Shown in pieces: positions 28,024-36,421 of a DNA stretch of 64,000 nt (positions are counted from its first letter, which is position 1; every line of letters begins with the position of its first letter). This stretch comes from Vagococcus penaei. GTDB lineage: Bacteria; Bacillota; Bacilli; Lactobacillales; Vagococcaceae. Below the pieces are notes generated by a model that was given only the letters and a program-made list of their open reading frames with translations, ran no database searches and was not told the origin of the DNA. The translations under genes and the position numbers were made by a program. The DNA lies in assembly GCF_001998885.1 (NCBI RefSeq), contig NZ_CP019609.1, positions 1,972,001 through 2,036,000 on the forward strand. The letters run 5' to 3'.

Positions 28024-29190
28024 ATGAAAAAGCGAAGTAAAATATTAATTGGGGTCGGTGTTGGGTTGGCTACCGTTGCAGTGGGATTAGCCTTATTTAG
28101 CAATAATTTAAAACCAGAAGTAACTAAAGCTGAAAATAAAATTGAATTTTATACAGTTGAAGATGTCGAGCAAGTCTATATCAATGGGGTAGTCACACCA
28201 GTTCAATCTAAAGAGTTTATTAAAGATGCTACTCTAGGTAAACTCGGTGATTTAAAAGTGAAAAATGGTGACTATGTCAAAAAAGGAACTCTGCTTTATC
28301 AATATATTGATGATGCAACCAGCACGCAAATTACGGAATTAAAGTATCAGATTGAAGCGACTCAAGCTGACAAAGAAAAAGCTGCACGTCAAATGGAACT
28401 AGAATTAAAAGAGCTTTCGAATAACAATGATCCTGGAGAAAAAGGAATTGAGGCAACACCTAATACACGCGAAAGTATTGAATTAAAATATGACTTAAAT
28501 AGTTATGACATGAAAATGAATCAAATGCAAACACAAATTAACGAATTATCTGAAAAACAAGTCAATCAAGTAACAGCACCGTTTGATGGTGAAATCACGA
28601 TTCCTCAAGAGCAAAATCGTGATAGCGCTATATTAACATTAACATCAACTGACTTTTTTGTTGAAGGACAAGTCAATGAACGTGATTTAGCCAAAATTAA
28701 AGAAAAACAAGCAGCAGATGTTAAAACCATTGCGACTGACAAATTATACAAAGGTGAAATTGTCTATATCTCAAATACTCCGGTGACTAGTGCTGCTGGT
28801 GGAGGCGAAGGTGGAGCTGGCGGTGGAGGCGGTGGTGCGACTGGCGGCTCATTGTCTAACTATATTGTACGTTTAACATTAAAAGATGGTAAAGACATTA
28901 AAGAAGGTTTCCATGTCCAAGCGTCGATTAAATTAACCGATGAAAAAATTGAAATTCCAAAAGATGTTGTGAAATCAGAAAACGGGAAGAATTATGTTTT
29001 GGTCGATGATTTTGGAACGGTGTTAAGAAAAGAAATTACGATTACCGATAAAGGAGCATCAAAAGATAAAGTCATTGTGACGAGTGGACTAGAATCACTA
29101 GATAAGGTCATTGTCTCATCTGATAAACCAGTGAAAGAAGGAGACCTATTAGACGGCGCTGATAGTGCGACATCAGAGGAGGCGAAATAG
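28024..29190 (+). CDS. Efflux ABC transporter membrane-fusion-type subunit (MacA/YknX-like)
   Basis: This is an extracytoplasmic adaptor of a MacAB/YknXYZ-type exporter, 388 residues. It has an N-terminal membrane anchor (about 8-25), a lipoyl-like half-motif (ATLGKLGDLKVKNGDYVKKG), a short helical hairpin (about 95-170) and a second lipoyl half (QVTAPFDGEITI). The beta-barrel domain holds an unusual loop made almost only of Gly and Ala (28795-28850). ATG 28024 follows AGAGGAG; an upstream in-frame ATG (28000) lies before that site. Substrate is unknown; peptide or antimicrobial export is the usual guess for this family. Confidence 0.9.
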   Translation: MKKRSKILIGVGVGLATVAVGLALFSNNLKPEVTKAENKIEFYTVEDVEQVYINGVVTPVQSKEFIKDATLGKLGDLKVKNGDYVKKGTLLYQYIDDATSTQITELKYQIEATQADKEKAARQMELELKELSNNNDPGEKGIEATPNTRESIELKYDLNSYDMKMNQMQTQINELSEKQVNQVTAPFDGEITIPQEQNRDSAILTLTSTDFFVEGQVNERDLAKIKEKQAADVKTIATDKLYKGEIVYISNTPVTSAAGGGEGGAGGGGGGATGGSLSNYIVRLTLKDGKDIKEGFHVQASIKLTDEKIEIPKDVVKSENGKNYVLVDDFGTVLRKEITITDKGASKDKVIVTSGLESLDKVIVSSDKPVKEGDLLDGADSATSEEAK

Positions 29191-29925
29191 GTGATGGAAA
29201 TTGAATACACAGAAACAGAAATTATCGAGTCACAGCCATTAATTGAACTATCGAACATCAACAAATATTATCCCATGGGTAAGTCTAAATTACACGTTTT
29301 AAAGAATCTAGACTTAACGATTGAACGTGGTGAATTTTTGATGATTATGGGGAAATCTGGTAGTGGAAAAACTACGCTCATGAATATTATCGGTTTTTTA
29401 GACCAATTATCTGATGGTGAGTATGTTTTTGACTATCGTGAGGTATCAAAATTAAATGAAAACCAAAAATCACAATTACGAAATGAATCAATTGGTTTTA
29501 TTTTCCAACAGTTTTTCTTGATTCAATCATTAAATGTATCACAAAATGTTGAGTTACCAATGGTTTATGAGGGTAAACGTAAAGAAAATGAACGTAAAAA
29601 AATAGCAAAATACTATTTGGATTTAGTCGGCCTTGATGGGAAAGAGCATTCTAAGACAACCGAATTATCTGGTGGTCAGCAACAACGTGTTGCGATTGCA
29701 CGAGCGCTTGTCAATGATCCATTACTAATTATGGCAGATGAGCCAACGGGTGCGTTAGATAGTGAAACCAGTCGTGATATTATGGAAATACTGTCTAATT
29801 TAAATAAAGAAGGCAAAACAATTGTCATGGTAACCCATGATGCGGACATGCGTCGTTACGCATCACGTGTGGTTTACATGAAAGATGGACTCTTCTTATC
29901 GGAGGAGGAATACGAAAATGCTTAA
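29191..29925 (+). CDS. ABC transporter ATP-binding protein (MacB/LolD type)
   Basis: This is the ATPase of the same exporter, 244 residues. Walker A is GKSGSGKTT (about 54-62), the Q-loop is in FIFQQFFLI, the signature is LSGGQQQR (about 159-166), Walker B with catalytic Glu is LIMADEPTGALD (about 179-190), and the switch His is in VMVTHDADM. The start is GTG 29191 or ATG 29194; both lie after GAGGAGG. It touches the adaptor stop and overlaps the permease start, so all three subunits are coupled. Confidence 0.94.
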   Translation: MMEIEYTETEIIESQPLIELSNINKYYPMGKSKLHVLKNLDLTIERGEFLMIMGKSGSGKTTLMNIIGFLDQLSDGEYVFDYREVSKLNENQKSQLRNESIGFIFQQFFLIQSLNVSQNVELPMVYEGKRKENERKKIAKYYLDLVGLDGKEHSKTTELSGGQQQRVAIARALVNDPLLIMADEPTGALDSETSRDIMEILSNLNKEGKTIVMVTHDADMRRYASRVVYMKDGLFLSEEEYENA

Positions 29926-31144
29926 AAATCTTTTACTCAGTACGTTTCTAAGTTTACGTGCGCATAAGCTCCGTGTCTTTCTGACAATGGTTGGTATTAT
30001 TATCGGAATCACAGCAGTTGTTACTGTTTCTTCTATTGGTGAAGGTATGAAGCGCAGTAGTATGGAATTAATGGAAACGTCTGATGCTAATTCAGTTCGA
30101 TTAATTTATAAAGTTGATATTACCGATGATGAGGTTGCAGCAAATAAACAATTTGATGAGTTTGCTTTTAGTCCAATTGATTTGAAGACTTTACGTAAGT
30201 TAAATGATGTAGATAATATTACGGCAGATTATAGTTATGGTTTTGGAAGTAGCGTTCAAAGTATTGATAGCAACGCATCTTTCTTTGAAAATCAAGGCAT
30301 GATTGTCCTAACTGCTAATAAAAATAAAGATAATAAAGTGAAGTATGGCCGTGATTTGACTAAAGATGATGTCAATAAAAATAATGTGATCATCACGTAT
30401 GAAACCATGCAAAACTCTTTGCAAGTGCAAGACCCTAAGACAATCATTGGTAAAGCGATTGATATTGACGGACTGAAATTTCAAGTTGTCGGTGTTAAGG
30501 GTGAGACATCAATGGATGGTATGATGATATCTGATGGGTCAGAATATCTGAGTGTCGTTCCTAAAGGTGCTTTTAACGAATTGTCTAAAAATAAACCAAT
30601 CAATGCAGTGAAACTTCGCGTATCTGATGGTGCTGATAGACAAGCAGTCGTTGCTCAAGCCAATGAATTATTAAAAGAAAGTCATCCTGAACTGGTTGGA
30701 CAGTTTGAGGAGGACATGAGTAACGAGCAAATGCGCCAAGAGATGGAAAATATGTTACAAACAGTCGTTATGGGATTAATCTTTATTACGGCAATTTCTC
30801 TACTAGTTGGTGGGATTGGCGTGATGAATATTATGTACGTGTCAGTCTCTGAACGTAAGCGGGAAATAGGTATTCGTCGAGCAATTGGTGCAAAACCATC
30901 CAATATTCTTGCTCAATTCTTGCTAGAAGCAGCCTTCATCACTCTTTTAGGTGGGATTATTGGTATTGGCTTAGGCTGGGGATTTGCGTCACTCATTAGT
31001 GCTGTCACACCAATTAAAGCCGTCGTTAGTCCATCAATGGCGCTAACTTCGGCAGCGATTTCGGCAGGGATTGGATTATTCTTTGGTGTCATTCCAGCGA
31101 TTAATGCTGCGAAAATGGATCCAATTAAAGCAATTTATCAATAA
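29918..31144 (+). CDS. ABC transporter permease (MacB/FtsX type)
   Basis: This is the 408-residue permease of the exporter. It has one N-terminal span (about 17-40), a large extracytoplasmic MacB-like domain (about 45-270), and three C-terminal spans (about 285-310, 335-362 and 370-400) forming the FtsX domain. Signature residues SVSERKREIGIRRAIGA link the first and second of these spans. ATG 29918 follows GGAGGAGG; the frame is open upstream from 29885 but inside the ATPase gene. It overlaps the ATPase gene by 8 bases and is followed by a terminator. Confidence 0.93.
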   Translation: MLKNLLLSTFLSLRAHKLRVFLTMVGIIIGITAVVTVSSIGEGMKRSSMELMETSDANSVRLIYKVDITDDEVAANKQFDEFAFSPIDLKTLRKLNDVDNITADYSYGFGSSVQSIDSNASFFENQGMIVLTANKNKDNKVKYGRDLTKDDVNKNNVIITYETMQNSLQVQDPKTIIGKAIDIDGLKFQVVGVKGETSMDGMMISDGSEYLSVVPKGAFNELSKNKPINAVKLRVSDGADRQAVVAQANELLKESHPELVGQFEEDMSNEQMRQEMENMLQTVVMGLIFITAISLLVGGIGVMNIMYVSVSERKREIGIRRAIGAKPSNILAQFLLEAAFITLLGGIIGIGLGWGFASLISAVTPIKAVVSPSMALTSAAISAGIGLFFGVIPAINAAKMDPIKAIYQ

Positions 31145-31159
31145 AAAATAATTAATATA

Positions 31160-31199
31160 AAAAATAGCTGTAGACAAATAATGTCTGCAGCTATTTTTT
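31160..31199. terminator. Bidirectional terminator between ABC permease and yeiH-like gene
   Basis: AAAAATAGCTGTAGACA / TGTCTGCAGCTATTTTT, with T run on the plus strand and A run at the left. Confidence 0.88.
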
Positions 31200-32205
31200 A
31201 TATATGAAACAGTTTAATCAGAATTAGGGCTGATAAGACTTGTAGTACACCAACTGATAAACCAAAAAGTAAAAAACGCTTGCCTTCTTTAAAAAATTTA
31301 CTAAAATCTAAGCGTAATCCAATGGCAGCTAGAGCAGTAATTTCAAACCAGCTACTAATGTTATGAGAGATATCTCCGATGATTGTTGGTATGCTAATAA
31401 AACTGTTAAGAAAGCAACAAATTAAGAAACCTAAGACATACCAAGGTAAAGGAAGTCTCTTTTTAGGTTTTTTCGCTACTTTTTGTTCGGCAACAGCTAA
31501 GTCATGTTCGGTTAATTTGCCAAAAATAAAGACGACAGCAACTAACATAATAATTCGCATAATTTTAAAAAGAGTTGCATACGTGACAACATCTTGACTA
31601 ACCATATTAGCACTAGCGATTACTTGTCCAACTGATTGAAGTATCCCACCAATTAAAGCACTCTGTGCGATAGTTTCACCAGGATAAACTTGAACAACAA
31701 GTAGTGGAAGAGTTAGCATGAGGATGGTTCCTAATAAATTAACTAACGTGATAATTTGGCCTTTTTCTTCTTCATTGGCGTGAATCTCAGGAGCAATCGC
31801 ACCTATCGCAGATGAGCCACAAACTGCGTTACCTCCTGCCATAAGTAAGGTCATTTTTTTCGAAAAATTTAACTTTCTACCAATAAAATAAACTCCCGTA
31901 ATTGTTGCTGTCATTTGTAAAATAATATAGCCAATTCCATTTAATCCCAGTGATGAAATAGTTTGAAAAGTGACAGTCATACCTAGCAGAACAACGGACC
32001 ATTCTAAAAGCTTACTTTCTGCTAATTTAGTTCCTTTACTTAAAAAACTTTGTTTAAAAATTGTATTACCTAGTAGAATTCCTAACAAAATGGAAATTGT
32101 CGCTGCACCAAGAGTCGGTAAAAAAATCGCGATTCCTTTACTAATCCAAGCGACGATAAAGGATAATAGCAGTCCAGGGAAAATAGATTGTTTCAGTTGA
32201 GTCAT
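31198..32205 (-). CDS. YeiH/UPF0324 family putative sulfate exporter
   Basis: This is a 335-residue polytopic membrane protein with about ten spans. It has the family features [18 protein letters not shown] and [11 protein letters not shown]. Members are annotated as putative sulfate or sulfonate exporters (COG2855), on limited experimental support. ATG 32205 has an AAAG-type site about 10 bases upstream. ATG 32211 is also possible, and the frame stays open to 32283, past the promoter. It is divergent from a LysR regulator, the usual arrangement for this family. Confidence 0.85.
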   Translation of the reverse strand: MTQLKQSIFPGLLLSFIVAWISKGIAIFLPTLGAATISILLGILLGNTIFKQSFLSKGTKLAESKLLEWSVVLLGMTVTFQTISSLGLNGIGYIILQMTATITGVYFIGRKLNFSKKMTLLMAGGNAVCGSSAIGAIAPEIHANEEEKGQIITLVNLLGTILMLTLPLLVVQVYPGETIAQSALIGGILQSVGQVIASANMVSQDVVTYATLFKIMRIIMLVAVVFIFGKLTEHDLAVAEQKVAKKPKKRLPLPWYVLGFLICCFLNSFISIPTIIGDISHNISSWFEITALAAIGLRLDFSKFFKEGKRFLLFGLSVGVLQVLSALILIKLFHI

Positions 32206-32239
32206 AAACATCACACTTTCTAAAATAGTTATTACATTA

Positions 32240-32290
32240 AGTATAGCGAGTTTCGTTCTATTTGAAAAATTAATTATTTGCATATATACT
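32240..32290. promoter_or_regulatory. Divergent promoters of yeiH-like and lysR genes
   Basis: For lysR: TTGAAA (32262-32267), 17 bases, TATACT (32285-32290). For the permease on the minus strand: TTTCAA (the same six bases), 16 bases, TATACT (32245-32240). The two promoters share one -35 position, so RNA polymerase can occupy only one at a time. Confidence 0.7.
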
Positions 32291-32302
32291 ATAAATAATT
32301 AA
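32270..32302. promoter_or_regulatory. Perfect 10-bp inverted repeat, likely LysR operator
   Basis: TTAATTATTT (32270-32279) and AAATAATTAA (32293-32302) are exact reverse complements separated by 13 bases. They flank the lysR -10 box. A dyad over the regulator's own promoter is what autoregulating LysR proteins use, but the arms are pure A/T, so chance is not negligible. Confidence 0.5.
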
Positions 32303-32322
32303 AATGTTTTAAGGAGGATATC

Positions 32323-33135
32323 ATGTTTAAGTTATTACACACCTTTAGAGTGGCTTATGACATGCGAAATTTTTCGCAAACAGCAGAAGCGTTATTTATG
32401 TCCCAACCAGCAGTATCTAATCAGATGAAACAATTAGAAAATCAGTTACAGTGTGTTTTATTTAAGCGTGTAGGAAAACAAGAAATGCGCCCGACAAAAG
32501 CTGCCGATATCTTATATGAACGATTACTCGACTTGTCCGATGATTGGCATGCCACATTACGTTTGATTCAAGGCCAGGAAATGGAGACAATCGTTTGTCG
32601 TATGAGTGCCTCACATACTTTTGCGAGCTATTATCTCCCCGAATTACTCCCAAAATTAGTCGATGCTTTTCCAACGGTTAAGTTTGAGTTAGAGATGGGA
32701 AATTCAGAAGATGTTTTAACAAGCGTTAAGCGTCATGAAGTCCATTTTGGTTTTATTGAAAAGCCTTTACAAACAACTGGCATTGAACGAATTCCACTAA
32801 CAGAAGATGAATTGGTATTAGCTGGTGACCTAGAGAGTGAATTATGGTTAATTCGAGAAAAAACTTCAGGTGTGTATCATTACACAGCACGCTATTTTGT
32901 TGAGCATAATTTAAATCCTAATTATTTATTAGTTGAAAACAACGATATGATTGTCCGACTTTTAGAACAAGGTTTAGGAAAAAGTTTGATTTCTAAAAAA
33001 GCGGTGAACGATGAAATAGATTTTGAGCGACTTAATCAAAACTATCAGCGCTGGTTTTATTTAATTAAAGGCAATCATTTGTCAGAAGAGATATACGATG
33101 AAATTGCTAATCAAATTGCTGCTTTCTATAAATAG
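32323..33135 (+). CDS. LysR family transcriptional regulator
   Basis: This is a 270-residue LysR regulator, slightly short for the family. The winged helix-turn-helix is at about 3-62 (AYDMRNFSQTAEALFMSQPA, VSNQMKQLENQL), followed by a periplasmic-binding-like effector domain. The start has AAGGAGG. It is transcribed divergently from the YeiH-like permease and probably controls it. CysL-like regulators often sit beside such permeases, but the effector cannot be read from sequence. Confidence 0.9.
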   Translation: MFKLLHTFRVAYDMRNFSQTAEALFMSQPAVSNQMKQLENQLQCVLFKRVGKQEMRPTKAADILYERLLDLSDDWHATLRLIQGQEMETIVCRMSASHTFASYYLPELLPKLVDAFPTVKFELEMGNSEDVLTSVKRHEVHFGFIEKPLQTTGIERIPLTEDELVLAGDLESELWLIREKTSGVYHYTARYFVEHNLNPNYLLVENNDMIVRLLEQGLGKSLISKKAVNDEIDFERLNQNYQRWFYLIKGNHLSEEIYDEIANQIAAFYK

Positions 33136-33187
33136 ACAAAAACAAGTTGGAAACTATGTAGTCTCCACCTTGCTATAAATTTTATTC

Positions 33188-33730
33188 TTAATAAGATGCT
33201 CGTATGCCACCAATTAACTTAGGGCGTGATCCGAGCGCAGTTACATGGGCTTCACCGAGTTTGTTTAGTTGTGGACGAATTGGGATTTGGACATGTTTGA
33301 TATGCATCCCAATATTAGTATCGCCAATGTCAAGCCCGCCCTTAGCGATAATATGTTCAAGTTGGACAGGTTGCTGCATGATTTGATGAGCAGCCGTTGC
33401 ACAAGCACCACCAGCATTTAAGATTGGGACAACGGATACAATATCAAATGGTTGTTCTTTCGCGGTCTCTAATTCAACTGTTAATGAGCGATTAATATGT
33501 TCGCAACCTTGGACAGCAAGTTTGATTTGGCGTTCATTCAATAAGTCGTATAGGGTTGTCACAATTAAGTGCCCAATATCGGCGCTTGTTGCTTTGCCAA
33601 TATGTTGACCTAAAATTTCACTCGAACTACAGCCGAGAACAAAAGTATCTCCTGGTCGCATATGAGCTTGTTCCAAAACGTCTAATGTTATAGTTGTTAA
33701 ATCAGTGATTAATTGTTTATTAGATAACAT
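33188..33730 (-). CDS. ywlG: TIGR01440/UPF0340 family protein (YwlG-like)
   Basis: This is a 180-residue cytosolic protein of the UPF0340 family, function unknown. Conserved segments are FVLGCSSSEILGQHIG, AVQGCEHINRSL, VPILNAGGACATAAH and GGLDIGDTNIGMHIKHV. Start ATG 33730 is chosen because TATACT (33772-33767, minus strand) is the likely -10 box and puts the transcript start at about 33760, on top of the next upstream ATG. A GAAAG site precedes 33730. Confidence 0.85.
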   Translation of the reverse strand: MLSNKQLITDLTTITLDVLEQAHMRPGDTFVLGCSSSEILGQHIGKATSADIGHLIVTTLYDLLNERQIKLAVQGCEHINRSLTVELETAKEQPFDIVSVVPILNAGGACATAAHQIMQQPVQLEHIIAKGGLDIGDTNIGMHIKHVQIPIRPQLNKLGEAHVTALGSRPKLIGGIRASY

Positions 33731-33766
33731 CGTGTCACATTCTTTCTTTGAATTTGTCATGTTGTT

Positions 33767-33772
33767 AGTATA
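33767..33772 (-). promoter_or_regulatory. -10 box of ywlG
   Basis: TATACT on the minus strand, 37 bases before the chosen ATG. Confidence 0.45.
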
Positions 33773-33854
33773 GCATAAACCACCTTAAATTTTCGCATTA
33801 CAGGGATTTTTCATGTACACTATAAGTAATAAATGAAGGGAAGTGTTTGGTTCA

Positions 33855-34814
33855 ATGACAAAATCAATTATTGCAGTATCAGATGGTATTCCTAGTGAAC
33901 AAGTGCAAAAAATTAAAGAATTAGTTGGAGATCGTTTTATTGTCCAATATGTCGGGGATTTATCGTTAGGCGATTATTCAAGCATTGAAATCATGTATGG
34001 TTGGTCTAGCGAATTAGGACAAGCTGTATTTGATTTACCTAATTGTAGATTAAAGTGGATTCAAGCGGAATCAGCGGGTGTTAATCATATCAATCAACAA
34101 AAATTAGTTGAACGTAATTGTTTACTATCAAGTGCAAGTGGCATTCATGGTCATCAAATGAGTGAATCCATTTTAGGAATGATTTTTGCTTATACGCGTC
34201 AATTAAAAACCAGTATTTTAAATCAAGAAAAACATCGGTGGGTGAATCCATTATCAACGACCGATTTAGTTGATAAACGCGTGATGATTATCGGAACGGG
34301 TAAGATAGGGCAAACATTAGCGAATATATTACAGCCATTCAAAGCCAAAGTGATTGGTGTTAACCGTCAAGGACATGATTATCCTGGTTTTGATGAAATT
34401 ATTCAACAAAAAAACTTGTTAGATAACCTTTCTGATTGTGATATTATCGTATCGTTATTACCTGAAACACCAGCAACAGTTAATTTATACAATCAAACAT
34501 TCTTTAACCGTGTTAAACCTGGTGTGATTTTTATTAATGCGGGTCGTGGAAGTGCAGTGAATGAATTGGATTTAATTCATGCCTGTCAAAAGGGACAAGT
34601 TGCATTTGCTGGGTTAGATGTGACTCAAAGTGAGCCACTACCAGAAGATAGTCCATTATGGGATGAGGCGAATATTTTAGTTGTGCCACATTTATCTGGT
34701 TCAACTGACCAATATTATCATCGTTTATGGCCTATTTTTGAGGAAAACCTACAAATGTATTTGACTGAAAAAGAGATTAATGTTAATAAAATTAATCTGG
34801 ATAATGGGTATTAA
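33855..34814 (+). CDS. D-2-hydroxyacid dehydrogenase family protein
   Basis: This is a probable NAD(P)-dependent 2-hydroxyacid dehydrogenase of 319 residues. The Rossmann motif is VMIIGTGKIGQTLA. The catalytic Arg is in INAGRGSAVNELDL, the Glu in DVTQSEPLPEDSPLW, and the His in VVPHLSGSTDQYY. The protein is closer to the glyoxylate/hydroxypyruvate reductase-like subgroup than to D-lactate dehydrogenase, but the substrate is not clear. ATG 33855 is preferred; an in-frame GTG at 33843 is only 2-3 bases from the GAAGGGA site. Confidence 0.85.
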   Translation: MTKSIIAVSDGIPSEQVQKIKELVGDRFIVQYVGDLSLGDYSSIEIMYGWSSELGQAVFDLPNCRLKWIQAESAGVNHINQQKLVERNCLLSSASGIHGHQMSESILGMIFAYTRQLKTSILNQEKHRWVNPLSTTDLVDKRVMIIGTGKIGQTLANILQPFKAKVIGVNRQGHDYPGFDEIIQQKNLLDNLSDCDIIVSLLPETPATVNLYNQTFFNRVKPGVIFINAGRGSAVNELDLIHACQKGQVAFAGLDVTQSEPLPEDSPLWDEANILVVPHLSGSTDQYYHRLWPIFEENLQMYLTEKEINVNKINLDNGY

Positions 34815-34828
34815 TAAGCAAATAAGCA

Positions 34829-34866
34829 AAAACAGCATCGAGTCATGGACCCGTGCTGTTTTTTAT
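34829..34866 (+). terminator. Terminator between 2-hydroxyacid dehydrogenase and lactonase genes
   Basis: AAAACAGCA / TGCTGTTTTTT with an extended loop; it lies just before the convergent lactonase stop. Confidence 0.8.
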
Positions 34867-34869
34867 TTA

Positions 34870-35889
34870 TTATAAGAATTTTACACAAACAACTTCTGGT
34901 GCATAGATGTCTTTTTCAATTAATGCTAGTCGACCTGTATCTGCTTGACGTGCAAAAAGTGTTAAGTTATCAGTATTTTGATTTGCTACAACAACATGTT
35001 TTTCATCGGGAGTTAAATCAAAATCACGCGGAAAGTCACCTTCAACTGAAATATGTTGGATTAAAGTGAGTGTTTGTCCATCGTTGCTTGTTTCAAAAAC
35101 GGCTAAAGAATTATGTCCTCGATTTGATGCATAAACAAAGCGTCCATCTTTAGAGACACGAATTGCTGCACCACCATTAAAGTCTTTGTAATCATCAGGT
35201 AATGTCGAGATTGTTTGTAGTTGAGTAAAATTACCAGTTTCTTGATCGTAATGTAAAACAAAAACATCACTAGATAATTCACCAAATAAATAAGCAATAT
35301 GACCATTTGGATGGAAAACCAAGTGACGTGGACCAGAAGCAGCTGGTGCTGTAAATGCTGCAATTTCAGTCAATTGTCCATTATCAGAAACGTCATAAGT
35401 ATAAACAGTATCATTTCCTAGATCACAGACCGCTAAGCGATTGTCGGGAGTTAAATCAGCATAGTGTGCATGTGCTCGGTCTTGATTTTCATGTGGTCCG
35501 TTACCTTCATGATTAACCGAGTCAGCTAATTCCACACCACCGTCTTCTAGAATACGATAGCTTGTTAAAATCCCTTGATGATAGTTTGCACCGTAGATTA
35601 ATTGGCGAGTTGAATCAATAGCTACATAGCATGGCGGTGCACCAACAGTTGTCACTTTATTGATGAATGAATAGCTACCATCCTTCAGTTTACGATAGGC
35701 AGAAACGCCACCCTGATCACCATCTTTTGTCACACTGTATAAAAATTCTTTGTTTGTGTCTAAGTAAGTCGGATTATCTTCGCTAATTAATAGTGATAGG
35801 TCTTGTAGATGATTATCGGCTAAGTTAATCGTATAAATTCCTTCACTATCTCTTCTAGTATAGGTTCCAAGTAAAATAGTTAATGACAT
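34870..35889 (-). CDS. pgl: Lactonase family protein (6-phosphogluconolactonase-like beta-propeller)
   Basis: This is a 339-residue seven-bladed beta-propeller of the COG2706 lactonase family. Repeated blades show segments such as PPCYVAIDSTRQLIYGANYH, PRHLVFHPNGHIAYL, IRVSKDGRFVYASNRGH and DFDLTPDEKHVVVANQNTDN. In this family some members hydrolyse 6-phosphogluconolactone, which would follow zwf (9396) in the pentose phosphate branch; direct proof exists for only a few. AAGGGGTG precedes the ATG at 35889. Confidence 0.88.
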   Translation of the reverse strand: MSLTILLGTYTRRDSEGIYTINLADNHLQDLSLLISEDNPTYLDTNKEFLYSVTKDGDQGGVSAYRKLKDGSYSFINKVTTVGAPPCYVAIDSTRQLIYGANYHQGILTSYRILEDGGVELADSVNHEGNGPHENQDRAHAHYADLTPDNRLAVCDLGNDTVYTYDVSDNGQLTEIAAFTAPAASGPRHLVFHPNGHIAYLFGELSSDVFVLHYDQETGNFTQLQTISTLPDDYKDFNGGAAIRVSKDGRFVYASNRGHNSLAVFETSNDGQTLTLIQHISVEGDFPRDFDLTPDEKHVVVANQNTDNLTLFARQADTGRLALIEKDIYAPEVVCVKFL

Positions 35890-36052
35890 ATAAACACCCC
35901 TTCAATTTTTATTAAATCACCTAATTATAACATATTCAATTTTGTTAAGAAAGAAAGTCACAATCTAGTGTCTCGTAAGATTGTATGACGAGTATTAAGA
36001 AAATTTATGGTATAATGAAGTTAATTCAAGATAATAATAGAGGAGTTTTAGT

Positions 36053-36406
36053 ATGATTAAATCTGTTGTAAAAAATATTGGGCCACAGGCGCTAAGTCCC
36101 GAAGATAATTTAATTGTGTTATTTAATACAGACGCTACCCCAGGACTTTCTGAGTGTTGTGTTCTCCAAGAGGTTGATGGTCAACCAACGTTTAATCTTC
36201 ACGTTGGAGACACAATTAGTTTTGATGATCAAGTTTATACGATTCAAACAATGGGGCCTTTAGCTAACAAGCATCTGAACGAAATGGCACATGTATCTGT
36301 AATGTTTAAAGAGGCACCAAAGGAAAATCAAATTGCTAATGCATTATATGTGACACCTCACCATTTCCCAACGATTCATGAAGGGACTACTATTACATAT
36401 TCATAG
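36053..36406 (+). CDS. Orphan PTS glucitol/sorbitol IIA-like protein
   Basis: This is a 117-residue protein homologous to the glucitol-specific IIA component (GutA/SrlB). There is no IIB or IIC gene nearby. Recalled alignment to E. coli SrlB places the phosphorylatable His (FIHCHG) opposite Gln39 in ECCVLQEVDGQ, so the phosphoryl site seems lost, while NLHVGD and MGPLANKHLNEMAHVSVMF still align. AGAGGAG precedes the ATG. It is followed after 15 bases by an AI-2E family transporter gene, likely co-transcribed. A regulatory rather than transport role is inferred. Confidence 0.8.
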   Translation: MIKSVVKNIGPQALSPEDNLIVLFNTDATPGLSECCVLQEVDGQPTFNLHVGDTISFDDQVYTIQTMGPLANKHLNEMAHVSVMFKEAPKENQIANALYVTPHHFPTIHEGTTITYS

Positions 36407-36421
36407 ATTGGGAGGATTGCT

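Noticed and set aside
33136-33187. Imperfect hairpin between lysR and ywlG as a terminator
   Set aside because: Several mismatches and no clear T run on either side; possible but not strong enough to list.
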